From: an uncultured Sutterella sp.
Lineage (GTDB): Bacteria; Pseudomonadota; Gammaproteobacteria; Burkholderiales; Burkholderiaceae_F
Direction of reading: 5' to 3'
DNA length: 26,316 nucleotides
NCBI GenBank assembly: GCA_905206345.1
Contig: CAJLGW010000013.1
Coordinates: 1 to 26,316 of the forward strand
Shown here: one piece after another, positions 1-8,149 of the stretch
Position numbering within the stretch: the stretch's first letter is position 1
How the letters are laid out: each line of letters starts with the position of its first letter
Notes under the pieces: model-generated
The model's input: the letters and a program-made list of their open reading frames with translations, nothing else
The model's database searches: none
What the model was told of the DNA's origin: nothing
Program-made: the position numbers and the translations under genes

Positions 1-1
1 A

Positions 2-274
2 AAAATCTCTTGTATCGCTTTGACGGCCCTTGTGGCGTCTTCCACTGTCTTTGCCGGCACTGACGGCACTGAATTCCAAGACCTCTACACGATGGTCAAA
101 GGTTGGACCAACGGCTACCTCGGCCGTTCCATTGCTTTGGTCTTTTTGCTAATTGGTTTGGGTGTTGGTGTCATCCGTGGCAGCATCATTTCGGCTGTCG
201 GTTGCATTGCTGCGGCTATGTGCTTATTGATTGCGCCGTCAGTCATTGAAAGCATCATCTCCGCTGTCATTTAA
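2..274 (+). CDS. traA: F-type conjugative pilin TraA (5' partial)
   Basis: Major pilin subunit of an F-like pilus; it is inserted in the inner membrane after leader cleavage and then assembled into the pilus. The reading frame is open to the left window edge, so the true start lies upstream; a TTG at 20 is internal to the leader. The visible leader is hydrophobic and ends in VFA, a good signal peptidase site, followed by a mature chain of about 72 residues starting GTDGTEF. That matches the roughly 70-residue mature F pilin. Two hydrophobic segments (about mature residues 25-40 and 45-65) flank a short basic turn (VIRGS), the usual pilin layout. It is first in the operon, 23 nt before traL. 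The S26 peptidase encoded downstream may act on this protein, possibly cyclising it; that is inference. Confidence 0.83.
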   Translation, partial: KISCIALTALVASSTVFAGTDGTEFQDLYTMVKGWTNGYLGRSIALVFLLIGLGVGVIRGSIISAVGCIAAAMCLLIAPSVIESIISAVI

Positions 275-297
275 AAATCTAAAGGGAGATTCCTGCC

Positions 298-588
298 ATG
301 CAAAATCATTCCGATTTTTGTCCTGTCATTCGAGAGTTGGACGCTGGCACCAAGTTCTTCATTTGGGACTTGGATGTCGTTTGTGCTTTCTTTTTTGGAT
401 TTGCTATCGGAGTTTTGTTGGGAAATCTTTGGCTGGGTCTCCTTTTAGGTGTCTTTCTTGCTAAGGGCTTAACACGTTTGAAAGTTGGTCGTCACGCTGG
501 TTTCGGCCTTCACCTTCTGTATTGGTATTTGCCGTGCAAGTTTTTCAAGTGTCTGCCGGCCTCTCATCGCCGTGAATTTATCGGTTAA
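298..588 (+). CDS. traL: Conjugal transfer pilus assembly protein TraL
   Basis: Small inner-membrane protein needed for pilus assembly, analogous in position to VirB3. The 96-aa length is close to F TraL (about 90-100 aa). The segment around residues 26-56 is strongly hydrophobic, and the following part with LKVGRHAG and LLYWYLP closely resembles the conserved KKGRG...LIYWYMP stretch that I recall for F TraL. A GGGAG Shine-Dalgarno sequence sits about 8 nt before the ATG. The stop overlaps the traE start by one base, implying coupling. Confidence 0.9.
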   Translation: MQNHSDFCPVIRELDAGTKFFIWDLDVVCAFFFGFAIGVLLGNLWLGLLLGVFLAKGLTRLKVGRHAGFGLHLLYWYLPCKFFKCLPASHRREFIG

Positions 589-1223
589 TGACTCGTACTT
601 TTGATCGTCCCATGAACGCCTTTGAACTGATTTCTGAAAATCGTGCCGCAAAACTTGGACTTAAACGTGCCACGGTTGGTATTTTGGCCATTTCTTTGAC
701 GGTGAACTTTGCCTTATCTCTCACTGTCTTATTGCGTGACCAAACCGTCACCACGGTGCTTTTGCCCTTGAGCGCATTGACGCACGAGTCGCCTATGACG
801 CTGTCCAATCAACAGTTTTCTAATGATTACCTTTTGTTGGTGGCACGAGACTTCTTAGCACTTGCGATGAATAACACACCTGAAAACGTGGACTTTAATC
901 GCAAAACGCTTTTGCAACACGTCACACCGGCAAGCTTTGGCGAAATGGATCTTACTTTCAAAGAAAAGGCAGCAGAACTCAAGCGCCTTCGTGCAAGTAC
1001 TTTCTTTGTAATCGATCAAGTCGATATGAAACCCGAAGCCTTGTCCGTCATTTTTGAAGGTTTCCGACTTCACTACATCGGACAAAAGGAAACGTTGCGT
1101 GAGAAAAAACGTTTAGTCATGAAACTGCAAGTCATTGCCGGGCGTCTGTACTTGAAGTCCTTGCATGAAGTGGATCTTCGTAGTCGTGCGACGCATGAAG
1201 AAACACAAAACAAAGCCTCTTAA
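588..1223 (+). CDS. traE: Type IV secretion protein TraE (VirB8-like)
   Basis: Bitopic inner-membrane protein of the assembly platform, structurally VirB8-like. The 211-aa chain has a short cytoplasmic N-terminus, one membrane segment at about residues 28-49, and a periplasmic domain. The N-proximal periplasmic part (SNDYLLLVARDFLALAMNNT, then VDFNRKTLLQHV) resembles the ALSFIALRLN...VDASHQALLQY region of F TraE as I recall it. The ATG overlaps the traL stop by one base. A second in-frame Met at residue 9 is possible, but no Shine-Dalgarno sequence favours it. The stop overlaps the next frame by one base. Confidence 0.9.
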   Translation: MTRTFDRPMNAFELISENRAAKLGLKRATVGILAISLTVNFALSLTVLLRDQTVTTVLLPLSALTHESPMTLSNQQFSNDYLLLVARDFLALAMNNTPENVDFNRKTLLQHVTPASFGEMDLTFKEKAAELKRLRASTFFVIDQVDMKPEALSVIFEGFRLHYIGQKETLREKKRLVMKLQVIAGRLYLKSLHEVDLRSRATHEETQNKAS

Positions 1224-1258
1224 TGGGCTTTTCAGAAACCATTCTCCCTGACACTCTT

Positions 1259-2089
1259 ATGAAACACATTCGTCTTGTTGCCCCTCTTTTGTTGTCTGTC
1301 TGCTTTGAATCCGTCTTGGCAGAAAACGCGACCTCATTGGTTCTTAAAGAACCTTTGACCAATGCCGATTTCGGCATTGTCGATGAACCTAAACCCGTGC
1401 GAGATGTCAAAAAAGCAATGGAATCCGGCACCGTTGCTCGCACCTTGCCAGGGTTTCCGGTGAGTGACTCCGGCCCCAATCGTATTGCGATTCAAGGACA
1501 AAAGATTGTTCAAGCGATTTACGATCAAACGCAATTGGAAGTTCAAACCGATGAAACAAACGGTCAGATTTTTGTCATTTCCCGTACAAAGACGCCTCAA
1601 GCACTGTTTCTGACAACGGATCAACAACAAACACACTCCTTGACGCTCATTCCTCAAAAGACCGAAAGTCAAGAAATCGTGATTAAGGGGAATACTCCCA
1701 TTTCTGAAAAAGTTACTTCTCGCACTGCGTTAGAAAGCTCAACTGAAGTGCGCCTTTCTGCGCTTCCCATTGAAACCGCCGATACTTTCCCTCTGGCCAT
1801 GAAAAACTTGATGATTGCTATGGCACGCAATGAAATCCCTGAAGGCTTCTCTGTCAATAATCGCTGCGGGGAGAACTGCCTTCGCCAGTACGTTTCAGAA
1901 AACTACGACGCCAAAGTCATTCGTTTTCAAAATAAAAGACTTCACCCGGTAACGCTATCGGAACGCTCGTTTTATCAGAAAGGGGTTTTAGCCGTTGCCA
2001 TGACTCAACCGAATTTGCGCATCGGTGAAAGCAGTACGGTCTACATCATTCGTCGATTAGTCAGAAGTGCATCTGCCGACCGTCAATAA
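1259..2089 (+). CDS. traK: Secretin-like TraK (VirB9-like)
   Basis: Periplasmic/outer-membrane component of the TraB-TraK-TraV core complex. I place the start at the ATG at 1259 because it gives a compact signal peptide (MKHIRLVAPLLLSVCFESVLA, cut before ENA). An in-frame ATG at 1223, overlapping the traE stop, would add 12 residues before the leader. Neither start has a strong Shine-Dalgarno sequence. The mature protein has the TraK pattern: an N-terminal region with GNRIAIQG-like text (here PNRIAIQGQKIVQAIYD), a threonine/glutamine-rich middle, and a C-terminal beta-domain ending in a YIIRRL-type strand. From the 1259 start it is 276 aa, slightly longer than F TraK (about 240). Confidence 0.87.
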   Translation: MKHIRLVAPLLLSVCFESVLAENATSLVLKEPLTNADFGIVDEPKPVRDVKKAMESGTVARTLPGFPVSDSGPNRIAIQGQKIVQAIYDQTQLEVQTDETNGQIFVISRTKTPQALFLTTDQQQTHSLTLIPQKTESQEIVIKGNTPISEKVTSRTALESSTEVRLSALPIETADTFPLAMKNLMIAMARNEIPEGFSVNNRCGENCLRQYVSENYDAKVIRFQNKRLHPVTLSERSFYQKGVLAVAMTQPNLRIGESSTVYIIRRLVRSASADRQ

Positions 2090-2122
2090 AACACCTTTTC
2101 TATCCTTTACTTGATGAACGTC

Positions 2123-2142
2123 TCCGATTTTTTTAAATCGGA
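2123..2142 (+). terminator. Hairpin in the traK-traB gap, possible attenuator
   Basis: A perfect 8-bp inverted repeat (tccgattt / aaatcgga) flanks a 4-nt T loop in the only sizeable intercistronic gap (76 bp) of the left half of the operon. A T-rich stretch (ttgaccttttt) follows. The stem is AT-rich and the T run is interrupted, so complete termination is unlikely. Partial attenuation or an RNA-processing or stability hairpin separating traA-K from traB onward is plausible. Function is inferred. Confidence 0.4.
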
Positions 2143-2165
2143 TTGACCTTTTTGTTGCCCAATTT

Positions 2166-3302
2166 ATGAAAACCACCGTTCGATTCCAACAATGGTTACT
2201 CCTTATTGTTGTGCTCGTTGTCATCATTTTTCTCGCTGTCGTGATGGCTTATGTCACTCAAGACGATCACGTCATGCCGGCAAAAGAAAAGCCAACCACG
2301 CGCATTCAAATTAACGATAGTCGTTTAGGGGAAGAGCATTTTGTCGCCTCTTATGGCGCACAGATGAACTCTCTTCAAAAAGAGATTCGCGATTTGCAAA
2401 CGCAAGTTGCTCAACAAAAAGCGTTGTATGAAAAGCGCCGTCAACGCAATCTTGCCTCTCAAGAAACTTTGGCGCTTGAGGCACAAAACGCAATGAACTT
2501 TATGGAAGGCACTTCCGAGTTTCCTCACAGTACCTCCGTCTCACCAAGGATTCCCCAACAAAGCGCACCCGTTAATCGCTTGGCTTTGAAAAAAGTGGCC
2601 AATGTTAAGCCCAAAGAAGAAAAGGTAGAAAAAAATCCTGTCGCTCGAAACCGTACACCGCAAACGTCCGGTGAAGAACTCTTGATCACAGGTACTTTCG
2701 CTAAAGCTCGGTTACTCAATGGTGTCGATGCCCCGACGGGAGGGCAAGCCAATGGTAACCCCGTTCCTCTTTTAATGGAACTTACCGACTCAGCGGTCTT
2801 ACCCAACCGCTTCCGCTCCGACATTAAGCGTTGCTTTGTGACCGCTAATGCCACAGGCGACCTATCAAGTGAACGGGTTCTCGTACGTCTTGATCGTCTC
2901 TCTTGCCTAACAAAGAAAGGGATGGCAATCGACGTGAAACTCACGGGCTACGTTTCAGGCGAAGACGGCAAAACCGGAATCAAAGCCCGTGTTGTGACTC
3001 GCTCGGGGCAAGCGATTGCCAACGCTCTTCTCGTGGGTTCGCTCTCGGGCCTTGGTAAAGCAGTCAGTCTTGCCGCACAGGAGTCCACAACGCATTTCTC
3101 CGGCACCGTCACGGAATCCGTCACCAATCCTTGGAAAGCCGGACTGGGCGATGGCATGCAAGACGCTTTAGGGCGTGTCGCAGATTACTACTTGAAGCTT
3201 GCCGACAAGATTTTTCCTGTTTTAGAAATTGATGCCGGCCGTCAAGTGGAAATTGTGATTACCCAAAGCGCTTTGATTAAAACCGAAAAACCACTTTTTT
3301 AA
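2166..3302 (+). CDS. traB: Conjugal transfer core protein TraB (VirB10-like)
   Basis: Spans the envelope and links the inner-membrane platform to the outer-membrane TraK/TraV ring. The 378-aa protein has a cytoplasmic stub, one membrane helix at residues 9-30, a predicted coiled coil at about 63-110 (QKEIRDLQTQVAQQK), a proline/basic linker at about 125-165, and a VirB10-like beta-barrel domain from about 168 (GEELLITGTFAKARLLNG) to the end. The segments NPVPLLMELTDSAVLPN and DRLSC are typical of TraB. It is shorter than F TraB (about 475 aa), mainly through a shorter linker. There is no good Shine-Dalgarno sequence before the ATG. The stop overlaps the next start by one base. Confidence 0.93.
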   Translation: MKTTVRFQQWLLLIVVLVVIIFLAVVMAYVTQDDHVMPAKEKPTTRIQINDSRLGEEHFVASYGAQMNSLQKEIRDLQTQVAQQKALYEKRRQRNLASQETLALEAQNAMNFMEGTSEFPHSTSVSPRIPQQSAPVNRLALKKVANVKPKEEKVEKNPVARNRTPQTSGEELLITGTFAKARLLNGVDAPTGGQANGNPVPLLMELTDSAVLPNRFRSDIKRCFVTANATGDLSSERVLVRLDRLSCLTKKGMAIDVKLTGYVSGEDGKTGIKARVVTRSGQAIANALLVGSLSGLGKAVSLAAQESTTHFSGTVTESVTNPWKAGLGDGMQDALGRVADYYLKLADKIFPVLEIDAGRQVEIVITQSALIKTEKPLF

Positions 3303-4210
3303 TGCTTAAAAGAATGAACAAACCCTTTGTTAAAACCTTTCCTTTAGCCCTTCTTTTAGGAACCTTTTTTATGAACTTTTCAATCACAGACACCATGGCG
3401 CAAAGTCCTTTGGCTCACTATTTCCCAGAAATGCAAATGACAGAGTCTGAAACCAAGGTACTTAAAAACCTTCAAGTCGGATTTCCCAATAACGGTGTGC
3501 GCTTTGCTCGTCAAACGCCCATTAAGGGACTCTATGAAGTGATTCTTGGCACCGGTGTGAGCTTTGTTTATGTTGATGAAGAAGGTCTTCAAAAGACCAC
3601 ATTGACCGGTGAAAACGATCCGAAAAAGCCAGAGCTTTTTCGATACTGGCTCTTTGGTGGTGTGATGTTTGACATGGTTGAAAAGAAAGAGTTAACGAAA
3701 GACTTAAAGACGTTGGCCCAAATGATTGATGTGAAAGCCTTGCCTATCAAAAATGCCATTGTCCGTGAAAAAGGCAAAGCTGAAAATACCCTTTATGTTT
3801 TCACCGATCCCTTATGCCCCTATTGCGCCAAGCTTGAAGAAACGCTCGCTACGTTAGATAACGTACGCATTTATACGTTCTTAACCCCTTTGGTGACGCT
3901 CCACCCTACGGCTCGTGAAGTATCGGCTCAAATTTGGTGCGCACCCGACCCTATCCAAGCTTTAGAAAACGTGATGGTTAAGAGGCTGTCATTGGGACAA
4001 ACGCCTGCCCAATGCGTGAGCCCAGTGCTTGCCAATGAAAAACTCATGCAAACCTTAGCGATTAAGGGCACGCCCACGATTTTCTTTGCCGATGGTAGGC
4101 GTGCAACGGGTGCGTTAACCCGCGAGCAACTCATTGATGGCATGAATGAAGCGCAAGAAACGCAAAAGCTTGCTCAAAAGTTAACGACTACACCCCTTGT
4201 TAAAAACTAA
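3302..4210 (+). CDS. dsbC: DsbC-like thiol:disulfide isomerase of the transfer system
   Basis: Periplasmic disulfide isomerase likely dedicated to cysteine-rich Tra proteins. A signal peptide covers about residues 1-34 (the Ala-Gln site in TMAQSP is the likely cleavage). An N-terminal dimerisation-like domain runs to about 130, followed by a thioredoxin domain with the active site CPYC at 172-175 and the cis-proline loop GTPT at 256-259. Cys213 and Cys238 match the second, structural cysteine pair of DsbC. A dsbC between traB and traV is, from memory, typical of SXT/R391-like and gonococcal-island clusters; F uses TrbB elsewhere instead. The start overlaps the traB stop; an internal ATG at codon 5 is an alternative. 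Confidence 0.9.
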   Translation: MLKRMNKPFVKTFPLALLLGTFFMNFSITDTMAQSPLAHYFPEMQMTESETKVLKNLQVGFPNNGVRFARQTPIKGLYEVILGTGVSFVYVDEEGLQKTTLTGENDPKKPELFRYWLFGGVMFDMVEKKELTKDLKTLAQMIDVKALPIKNAIVREKGKAENTLYVFTDPLCPYCAKLEETLATLDNVRIYTFLTPLVTLHPTAREVSAQIWCAPDPIQALENVMVKRLSLGQTPAQCVSPVLANEKLMQTLAIKGTPTIFFADGRRATGALTREQLIDGMNEAQETQKLAQKLTTTPLVKN

Positions 4211-4222
4211 AGGATGCGCCTC

Positions 4223-4741
4223 ATGGTTAGTTTCAGATTATTGAAAATTGGTGTTTTACCCTTAGTGCTGACAGGGTGCGGTTCGATCACCGGTTTAGAA
4301 AACGCTCAGTCAGATTTTGCGTGTTCGGTAGAGATGCCTGCGCAATGCGCTTCGATGACGCAAGTTCATGAAGGGTTATTACGCACCGACAAAAGAAAGA
4401 AAGTCCAGCCGAATGGAGAGGAAAAATCAAAGCCTAAGCGCGCTTCAGGCGAAATTACCGAACGCATTGTCTTAACCCTGGATAAAGACGGTGGTCTAAA
4501 AGAAAAAGAACACACAGTCTCGCCCATGCAACCTCGTCGACAAAGAGAAGAAATTATTACCGTTTGGATTGCCCCTTTTGTTGATGAAGAAGGCGACCTT
4601 CATGATGAGCAGCGCATTCACATCACGGTCAAAGCTGCTTCGTGGAGTCCTGATTCTTTAGTTGTTCCCAAAAACAATGACGTCAATACTCTTCTCCCTC
4701 TTGATGATCAACGATCCGTTCGTGAAGTTCAAGTGAGGTAA
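4223..4741 (+). CDS. traV: Outer-membrane lipoprotein TraV (VirB7-like)
   Basis: Lipoprotein that anchors the TraB/TraK core in the outer membrane. The lipobox LTGC is clear, with the acylated Cys at residue 19 from the chosen start. It is followed by the TraV-like GLENAQSDFAC and a second Cys pair near PAQCAS. I choose ATG 4223 over ATG 4214 because the Shine-Dalgarno AAAGGA (4209-4214) lies 8 nt before 4223 but overlaps 4214. The middle (about residues 50-80) is lysine-rich and probably disordered, and the C-terminal 90 residues are acidic. It ends 3 nt before the next ORF. Confidence 0.86.
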   Translation: MVSFRLLKIGVLPLVLTGCGSITGLENAQSDFACSVEMPAQCASMTQVHEGLLRTDKRKKVQPNGEEKSKPKRASGEITERIVLTLDKDGGLKEKEHTVSPMQPRRQREEIITVWIAPFVDEEGDLHDEQRIHITVKAASWSPDSLVVPKNNDVNTLLPLDDQRSVREVQVR

Positions 4742-4744
4742 TTG

Positions 4745-5329
4745 ATGGCGTCTTTACTTCAGAAGTCCGCTCATTGGACGCGTCGCCTTCGACGACAGGT
4801 GCAACGCCAAATGCTGGCGATAAAAAATCGTGCGAATGTGACGATTGAGGCTTCAACAATGCATGCTCGAGATCCCAAACGCGTCGTCATTGATCGTTTC
4901 GGCAGTCTTTTGCCTTTTGGCTTGGAACTCGAAAAGGGAATTTTTACGATTCATGCGACAGATAGTGAATCTGTTGAAGCATTAGGGTACGTATTGGAAA
5001 TTGCCCCTCAAACAGGGGCAACGCCGGAACTCGCCCATCACCTTGAGAGCATTTTTAGTAGTGAATTGCCATCGGGCGCTGGGATTCAAGTCTCTCTTTT
5101 TGCGTCGCCCGCGATTGATTGGGCGACCCGCGCCTATTCATGCAGTCGCACGCCCAGTTGCGTTGCGCAAAACCCCGAACAGGCCTCTGTCTTAGAAGCC
5201 TTAGCGCTTGAGCGCACCCGTTATTTGCAAAACGGAACGTCTGAAGCGTTAACTGCCGGCAGCACTTTCCGTATGCGTCATTTCCGTGCTTGGGTGTCGG
5301 TCGTGATTCCTACGGAGCCATTTGCGTGA
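4745..5329 (+). CDS. traC: N-terminal domain of TraC ATPase as a separate ORF
   Basis: A 194-aa ORF whose sequence resembles the N-terminal region of TraC (TraC_F_IV-type), not an independent family. After a basic stretch it has DRFGSLLPFGLELEKG, then EALGYVLEIAPQTGA, ELPSGAGIQVSLFA and RMRHFRAWVSVVIP. These follow the order of FSRLLPYRDYN.., MGFMLEAIP.., LPRGVPFCIHLM and TLRHYRVFFSY in F TraC as I recall it. ATG 4745 is preceded by GAGG at 4735-4738, a good Shine-Dalgarno sequence; TTG 4742 is less likely. The ORF stops at TGA 5327-5329, 8 nt into the next ORF, which continues TraC in the +1 frame. Either the gene is truly split, a frameshift joins the parts, or one base is wrong or mutated. 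Confidence 0.75.
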   Translation: MASLLQKSAHWTRRLRRQVQRQMLAIKNRANVTIEASTMHARDPKRVVIDRFGSLLPFGLELEKGIFTIHATDSESVEALGYVLEIAPQTGATPELAHHLESIFSSELPSGAGIQVSLFASPAIDWATRAYSCSRTPSCVAQNPEQASVLEALALERTRYLQNGTSEALTAGSTFRMRHFRAWVSVVIPTEPFA

Positions 5330-7415
5330 AGACTTGTTCGTTCAAAAAGAAAAAGTCAAAACTCTGCGTGATCGCCATATTGCGGCTTTAAAGACTTTTC
5401 ATCTTTATCAGCACACTTGGAATCGTGATGATTTACTCGCAACCCTAAAGGTGCTCACTAACCCTCAAAAAAGTTTTTTGAAAGATGAGACGGAGTCTTC
5501 AACGCTTTACTCTGCTAACCCCATCGATTGCATTGCCCATCAAGTACTCGCCCGTGATACGCATATTCGTATCACAGACACAGGACTGACGTTTTCGACT
5601 CATCAGGCTAAGAGCAACCCTTTTAAGAAGGCTGTTACCGCTATTGGTATGTCGGTTCAGGGCTATCCGTCAGACTACGCATTACCTTTAGTCAAAGATT
5701 GGATCGGAAGCGATAAAGAAGATATTCCGTGTCCCTTTTTGATTACGACTGCGATTGCGTTTCCGAATTATGAGAAAACAAAGTCTCAGGCCAACCTGAT
5801 GGCCGCTCGCAGTAAGCAAATTGCTTCAAGTGAAGTGGCACATTACTTACCGTCCTTAAAAAAGCGTGCTCAAGACTATGAAATCGTGACGGAAGAATAT
5901 GCGAAAAACGGTGCTCTTATTCAACTGACGCATCAAGTGCTTTTGTTTGCACCCCAAGGTGTTGAAACCCAAGCGGTAGAAGCCGTTCGTTCCGTTTTTA
6001 AAAGTGCTCACCTCGAAGTCTCTGAAGACGCTTGTATGCATTTACAAAGCTTCTTAACAAGCCTTCCGATGACGTTGACACCCTCCTTTGCAACAGATAT
6101 CAAGATTGCTCGGCGCTTTAGCACGAAAACACTCACCAATGTCTGCCATATGGTACCGATTTTGGGCGAGTTACGAGGTACAGGCGCAAGAGACGGCGAT
6201 GAAAGCATTACTCCCCTTTTACTTTTAAATGGTCGTCATGGGCAAGTCACCCCCATTGATATCTTTGCCAATGTCGGGAACTTCAATGCCGTGATTGTGG
6301 GCTCTTCTGGATCAGGTAAAAGTGCACTCACCAACGACTTGATCACCGGTAACTTGGGTACCGGTGGCAAAACGTATGTGATTGACGTGGGTGGATCGTA
6401 TAAAAAACTCGTTCATCTTTTAGAAGGTCAATGGATTGAGTACACCAAAGAGCATTACTTGGTGATCAATCCCTTTGAACTCATCCGTGACATTAAAGAA
6501 GACATGGGCTTTTTAATCCCGATTCTTGTTGAAATGGCCTCTCCCAATGAGGGGCTCTCCGACTTTTTATTAAGCGTTCTTCAAGCACATGCTTTGCACG
6601 TCTTAACGAAAGCGAAGAACACGAATGTCACGCCGGAGATCACCGATCTAGTTAGAAGTTTGCGCCGTGGGATTGCCGATCCTGATGCCATCATTGAAGG
6701 GAAGGTTCTGACACCTGACAGTCGGATTTTGGATTTAGCGACGCAATTGGCACCCTACTCCCGCCACGGCATTTACGGTCATTACTTCTGTGGTAAAAGC
6801 ACCGTGAACTTTACATCGAACTTCATGGTTTTGGAGCTTGAAGGGTTAAAGAGCAGAAAAAGCCTGCAGAGCGTGATTTTGCTCTGCCTCATTTTCCTAA
6901 TTACTCAAGACTTAACACAAGGCAACTTATCGCAACGCAAGATGGTTGTAATTGATGAGGCGTGGGACTTGTTATCTCATCGGCACGCCGCAAGTTTTAT
7001 TGAAAACGGTTATCGCCGTGCGCGTAAACAAAACGCAGCGTTCATTACGATCACGCAATCCTTTGAAGACTATTACAAAAACGAAACAGCCAAGGCAACG
7101 CTTGCCAATGCAGACTTGCGCTTCATTTTGCGTCAAAAATCGGAATCGATTACCTTTTTGGAAAAAGAGAAAAAAGTCGTTTTCTCCCCTTGGGAAATGC
7201 GAGCGATTAAGTCCCTTCGCATGGAAGAAAACGCCTATGCGGAATGCCTCTTTATGAGTCCTACGACGCCTCCTGCAACTTTACAAATTCGTTTTGATGA
7301 TTTCTCGCGCCTTTTGTACTCAACCAAAGCCACCGACATGGCTCGAATTGAGCATGCTATGAAGCAGGGCATGACGTTAACACAAGCGATTTTCTCTCTC
7401 ATTCATAAACACTAA
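5322..7415 (+). CDS. traC: TraC assembly ATPase (VirB4-like), main body
   Basis: VirB4-type ATPase at the cytoplasmic face of the pore, powering pilus assembly. The first possible start is TTG 5322, with GGAG (5314-5317) 4 nt upstream; the frame is closed further up by TGA at 5304. Walker A is GSSGSGKS at residues 327-334, and Walker B is MVVIDEAWDLL at 541-551 with Asp545-Glu546. GYRRARKQNAAFITITQS (563-580) is the conserved arginine/sensor region. At 697 aa plus the 194-aa preceding ORF, the total approximates full TraC (about 875 aa in F), so this ORF alone lacks the usual first 200 residues. It ends 12 nt before the next gene. Confidence 0.92.
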   Translation: MREDLFVQKEKVKTLRDRHIAALKTFHLYQHTWNRDDLLATLKVLTNPQKSFLKDETESSTLYSANPIDCIAHQVLARDTHIRITDTGLTFSTHQAKSNPFKKAVTAIGMSVQGYPSDYALPLVKDWIGSDKEDIPCPFLITTAIAFPNYEKTKSQANLMAARSKQIASSEVAHYLPSLKKRAQDYEIVTEEYAKNGALIQLTHQVLLFAPQGVETQAVEAVRSVFKSAHLEVSEDACMHLQSFLTSLPMTLTPSFATDIKIARRFSTKTLTNVCHMVPILGELRGTGARDGDESITPLLLLNGRHGQVTPIDIFANVGNFNAVIVGSSGSGKSALTNDLITGNLGTGGKTYVIDVGGSYKKLVHLLEGQWIEYTKEHYLVINPFELIRDIKEDMGFLIPILVEMASPNEGLSDFLLSVLQAHALHVLTKAKNTNVTPEITDLVRSLRRGIADPDAIIEGKVLTPDSRILDLATQLAPYSRHGIYGHYFCGKSTVNFTSNFMVLELEGLKSRKSLQSVILLCLIFLITQDLTQGNLSQRKMVVIDEAWDLLSHRHAASFIENGYRRARKQNAAFITITQSFEDYYKNETAKATLANADLRFILRQKSESITFLEKEKKVVFSPWEMRAIKSLRMEENAYAECLFMSPTTPPATLQIRFDDFSRLLYSTKATDMARIEHAMKQGMTLTQAIFSLIHKH

Positions 7416-7427
7416 AAAGAATTAAAC

Positions 7428-7700
7428 ATGACTAACGAATTTCATCACCATCCCGATCACGATGGGTTTGCGATCGACAATGCGCTCCCCGTGGGCGAAC
7501 ACTGGTTTGAAGTGAAAAACCCCTTTGAAGACAAGATTCTCAAACACAAGGGACTTAAGCGTGACATGAAAACACCGGCTCAGAAAAATGCCGAACGCAG
7601 AGAAGTGCGCGCCGCTCAAAAGGCCTCCCCTTATGTTCAGGTGAGCCTACAGCACGATCGCACTTATCAGAAAAAACTCAATGCTATTTTGAAAGGGTAA
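7428..7700 (+). CDS. Hypothetical 90-aa protein between traC and trbI
   Basis: I do not recognise this protein. It has no signal peptide or membrane segment, so it is probably cytoplasmic. The N-terminus is rich in His and Asp (HHHPDHDG), the middle has GEHWFEVKNPFEDKIL, and the C-terminal half is basic and likely helical (residues 43-90). It lies 12 nt after traC and 5 nt before trbI, within the co-directional operon, and its codon use matches its neighbours. A role at the cytoplasmic face with TraC is plausible from position only. Confidence 0.7.
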   Translation: MTNEFHHHPDHDGFAIDNALPVGEHWFEVKNPFEDKILKHKGLKRDMKTPAQKNAERREVRAAQKASPYVQVSLQHDRTYQKKLNAILKG

Positions 7701-7705
7701 AAATC

Positions 7706-8149
7706 ATGCATCGTCTTTCTTTAAATTTATCGGTAAAGACTCTGACCATTTTGAGTCTTTTAAGTGTCGCACTCAGTTTAGTGGCGTTGACACTTAGCCT
7801 TACCCATCGTTTTCAATCCCCGATGCCCGTCTTTGCCGTGGTGGATACGCAGTCCGTCATTGAAAGTCAGAAAGTGCTTTGGTTGCGAGAGCTCAATAAT
7901 CTTGGTCAAACAAAAGAAGCTTATGCGTCTTTTTTACAAGAATCTCAGCGATTCCCTCAAAAAATGCAAGAAGCACTTCAAATATTAAGTCAGAAGCACA
8001 ACGTCATTCTTCTAAATCAAGGTGTTTTAGCAACACAAAACACACAAGATTTAACGCCGGAACTCTTTGCACTCTTAGAGATTGAACCACAAGCCGCAAG
8101 TACGGCCCGTGCGCTTTTGCAACGTCAGACTTTCGGTCTTTCCAAGTAA
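7706..8149 (+). CDS. trbI: TrbI-like inner-membrane protein (F-type)
   Basis: F-type TrbI is an inner-membrane protein that influences pilus extension and retraction. The 147-aa product has a short basic N-terminus, one membrane segment (about residues 12-33) and a periplasmic domain. Its features match the family: VVDTQSVIES after the membrane helix, a helical middle, then a beta-strand segment HNVILLNQGVLATQNTQDLTPEL resembling the VILVSPAVVQGAPDIS region of F TrbI as I recall it. A Shine-Dalgarno AAAGGG lies inside the end of the previous gene. The stop overlaps the next ATG by one base. It is not the unrelated P-type TrbI (VirB10). Confidence 0.8.
   Translation: MHRLSLNLSVKTLTILSLLSVALSLVALTLSLTHRFQSPMPVFAVVDTQSVIESQKVLWLRELNNLGQTKEAYASFLQESQRFPQKMQEALQILSQKHNVILLNQGVLATQNTQDLTPELFALLEIEPQAASTARALLQRQTFGLSK

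Noticed and set aside
231..464. 77-aa + strand ORF across traA and traL
   Set aside because: A Ser/Cys-rich shadow of two well-supported genes in another frame.
2525..2944. 139-aa minus-strand ORF inside traB
   Set aside because: An antisense shadow; Arg/Ser-rich with no domain, while the + strand codes for conserved TraB.
6952..7257. 101-aa + strand ORF inside traC
   Set aside because: A basic out-of-frame shadow over the conserved Walker B region of TraC.
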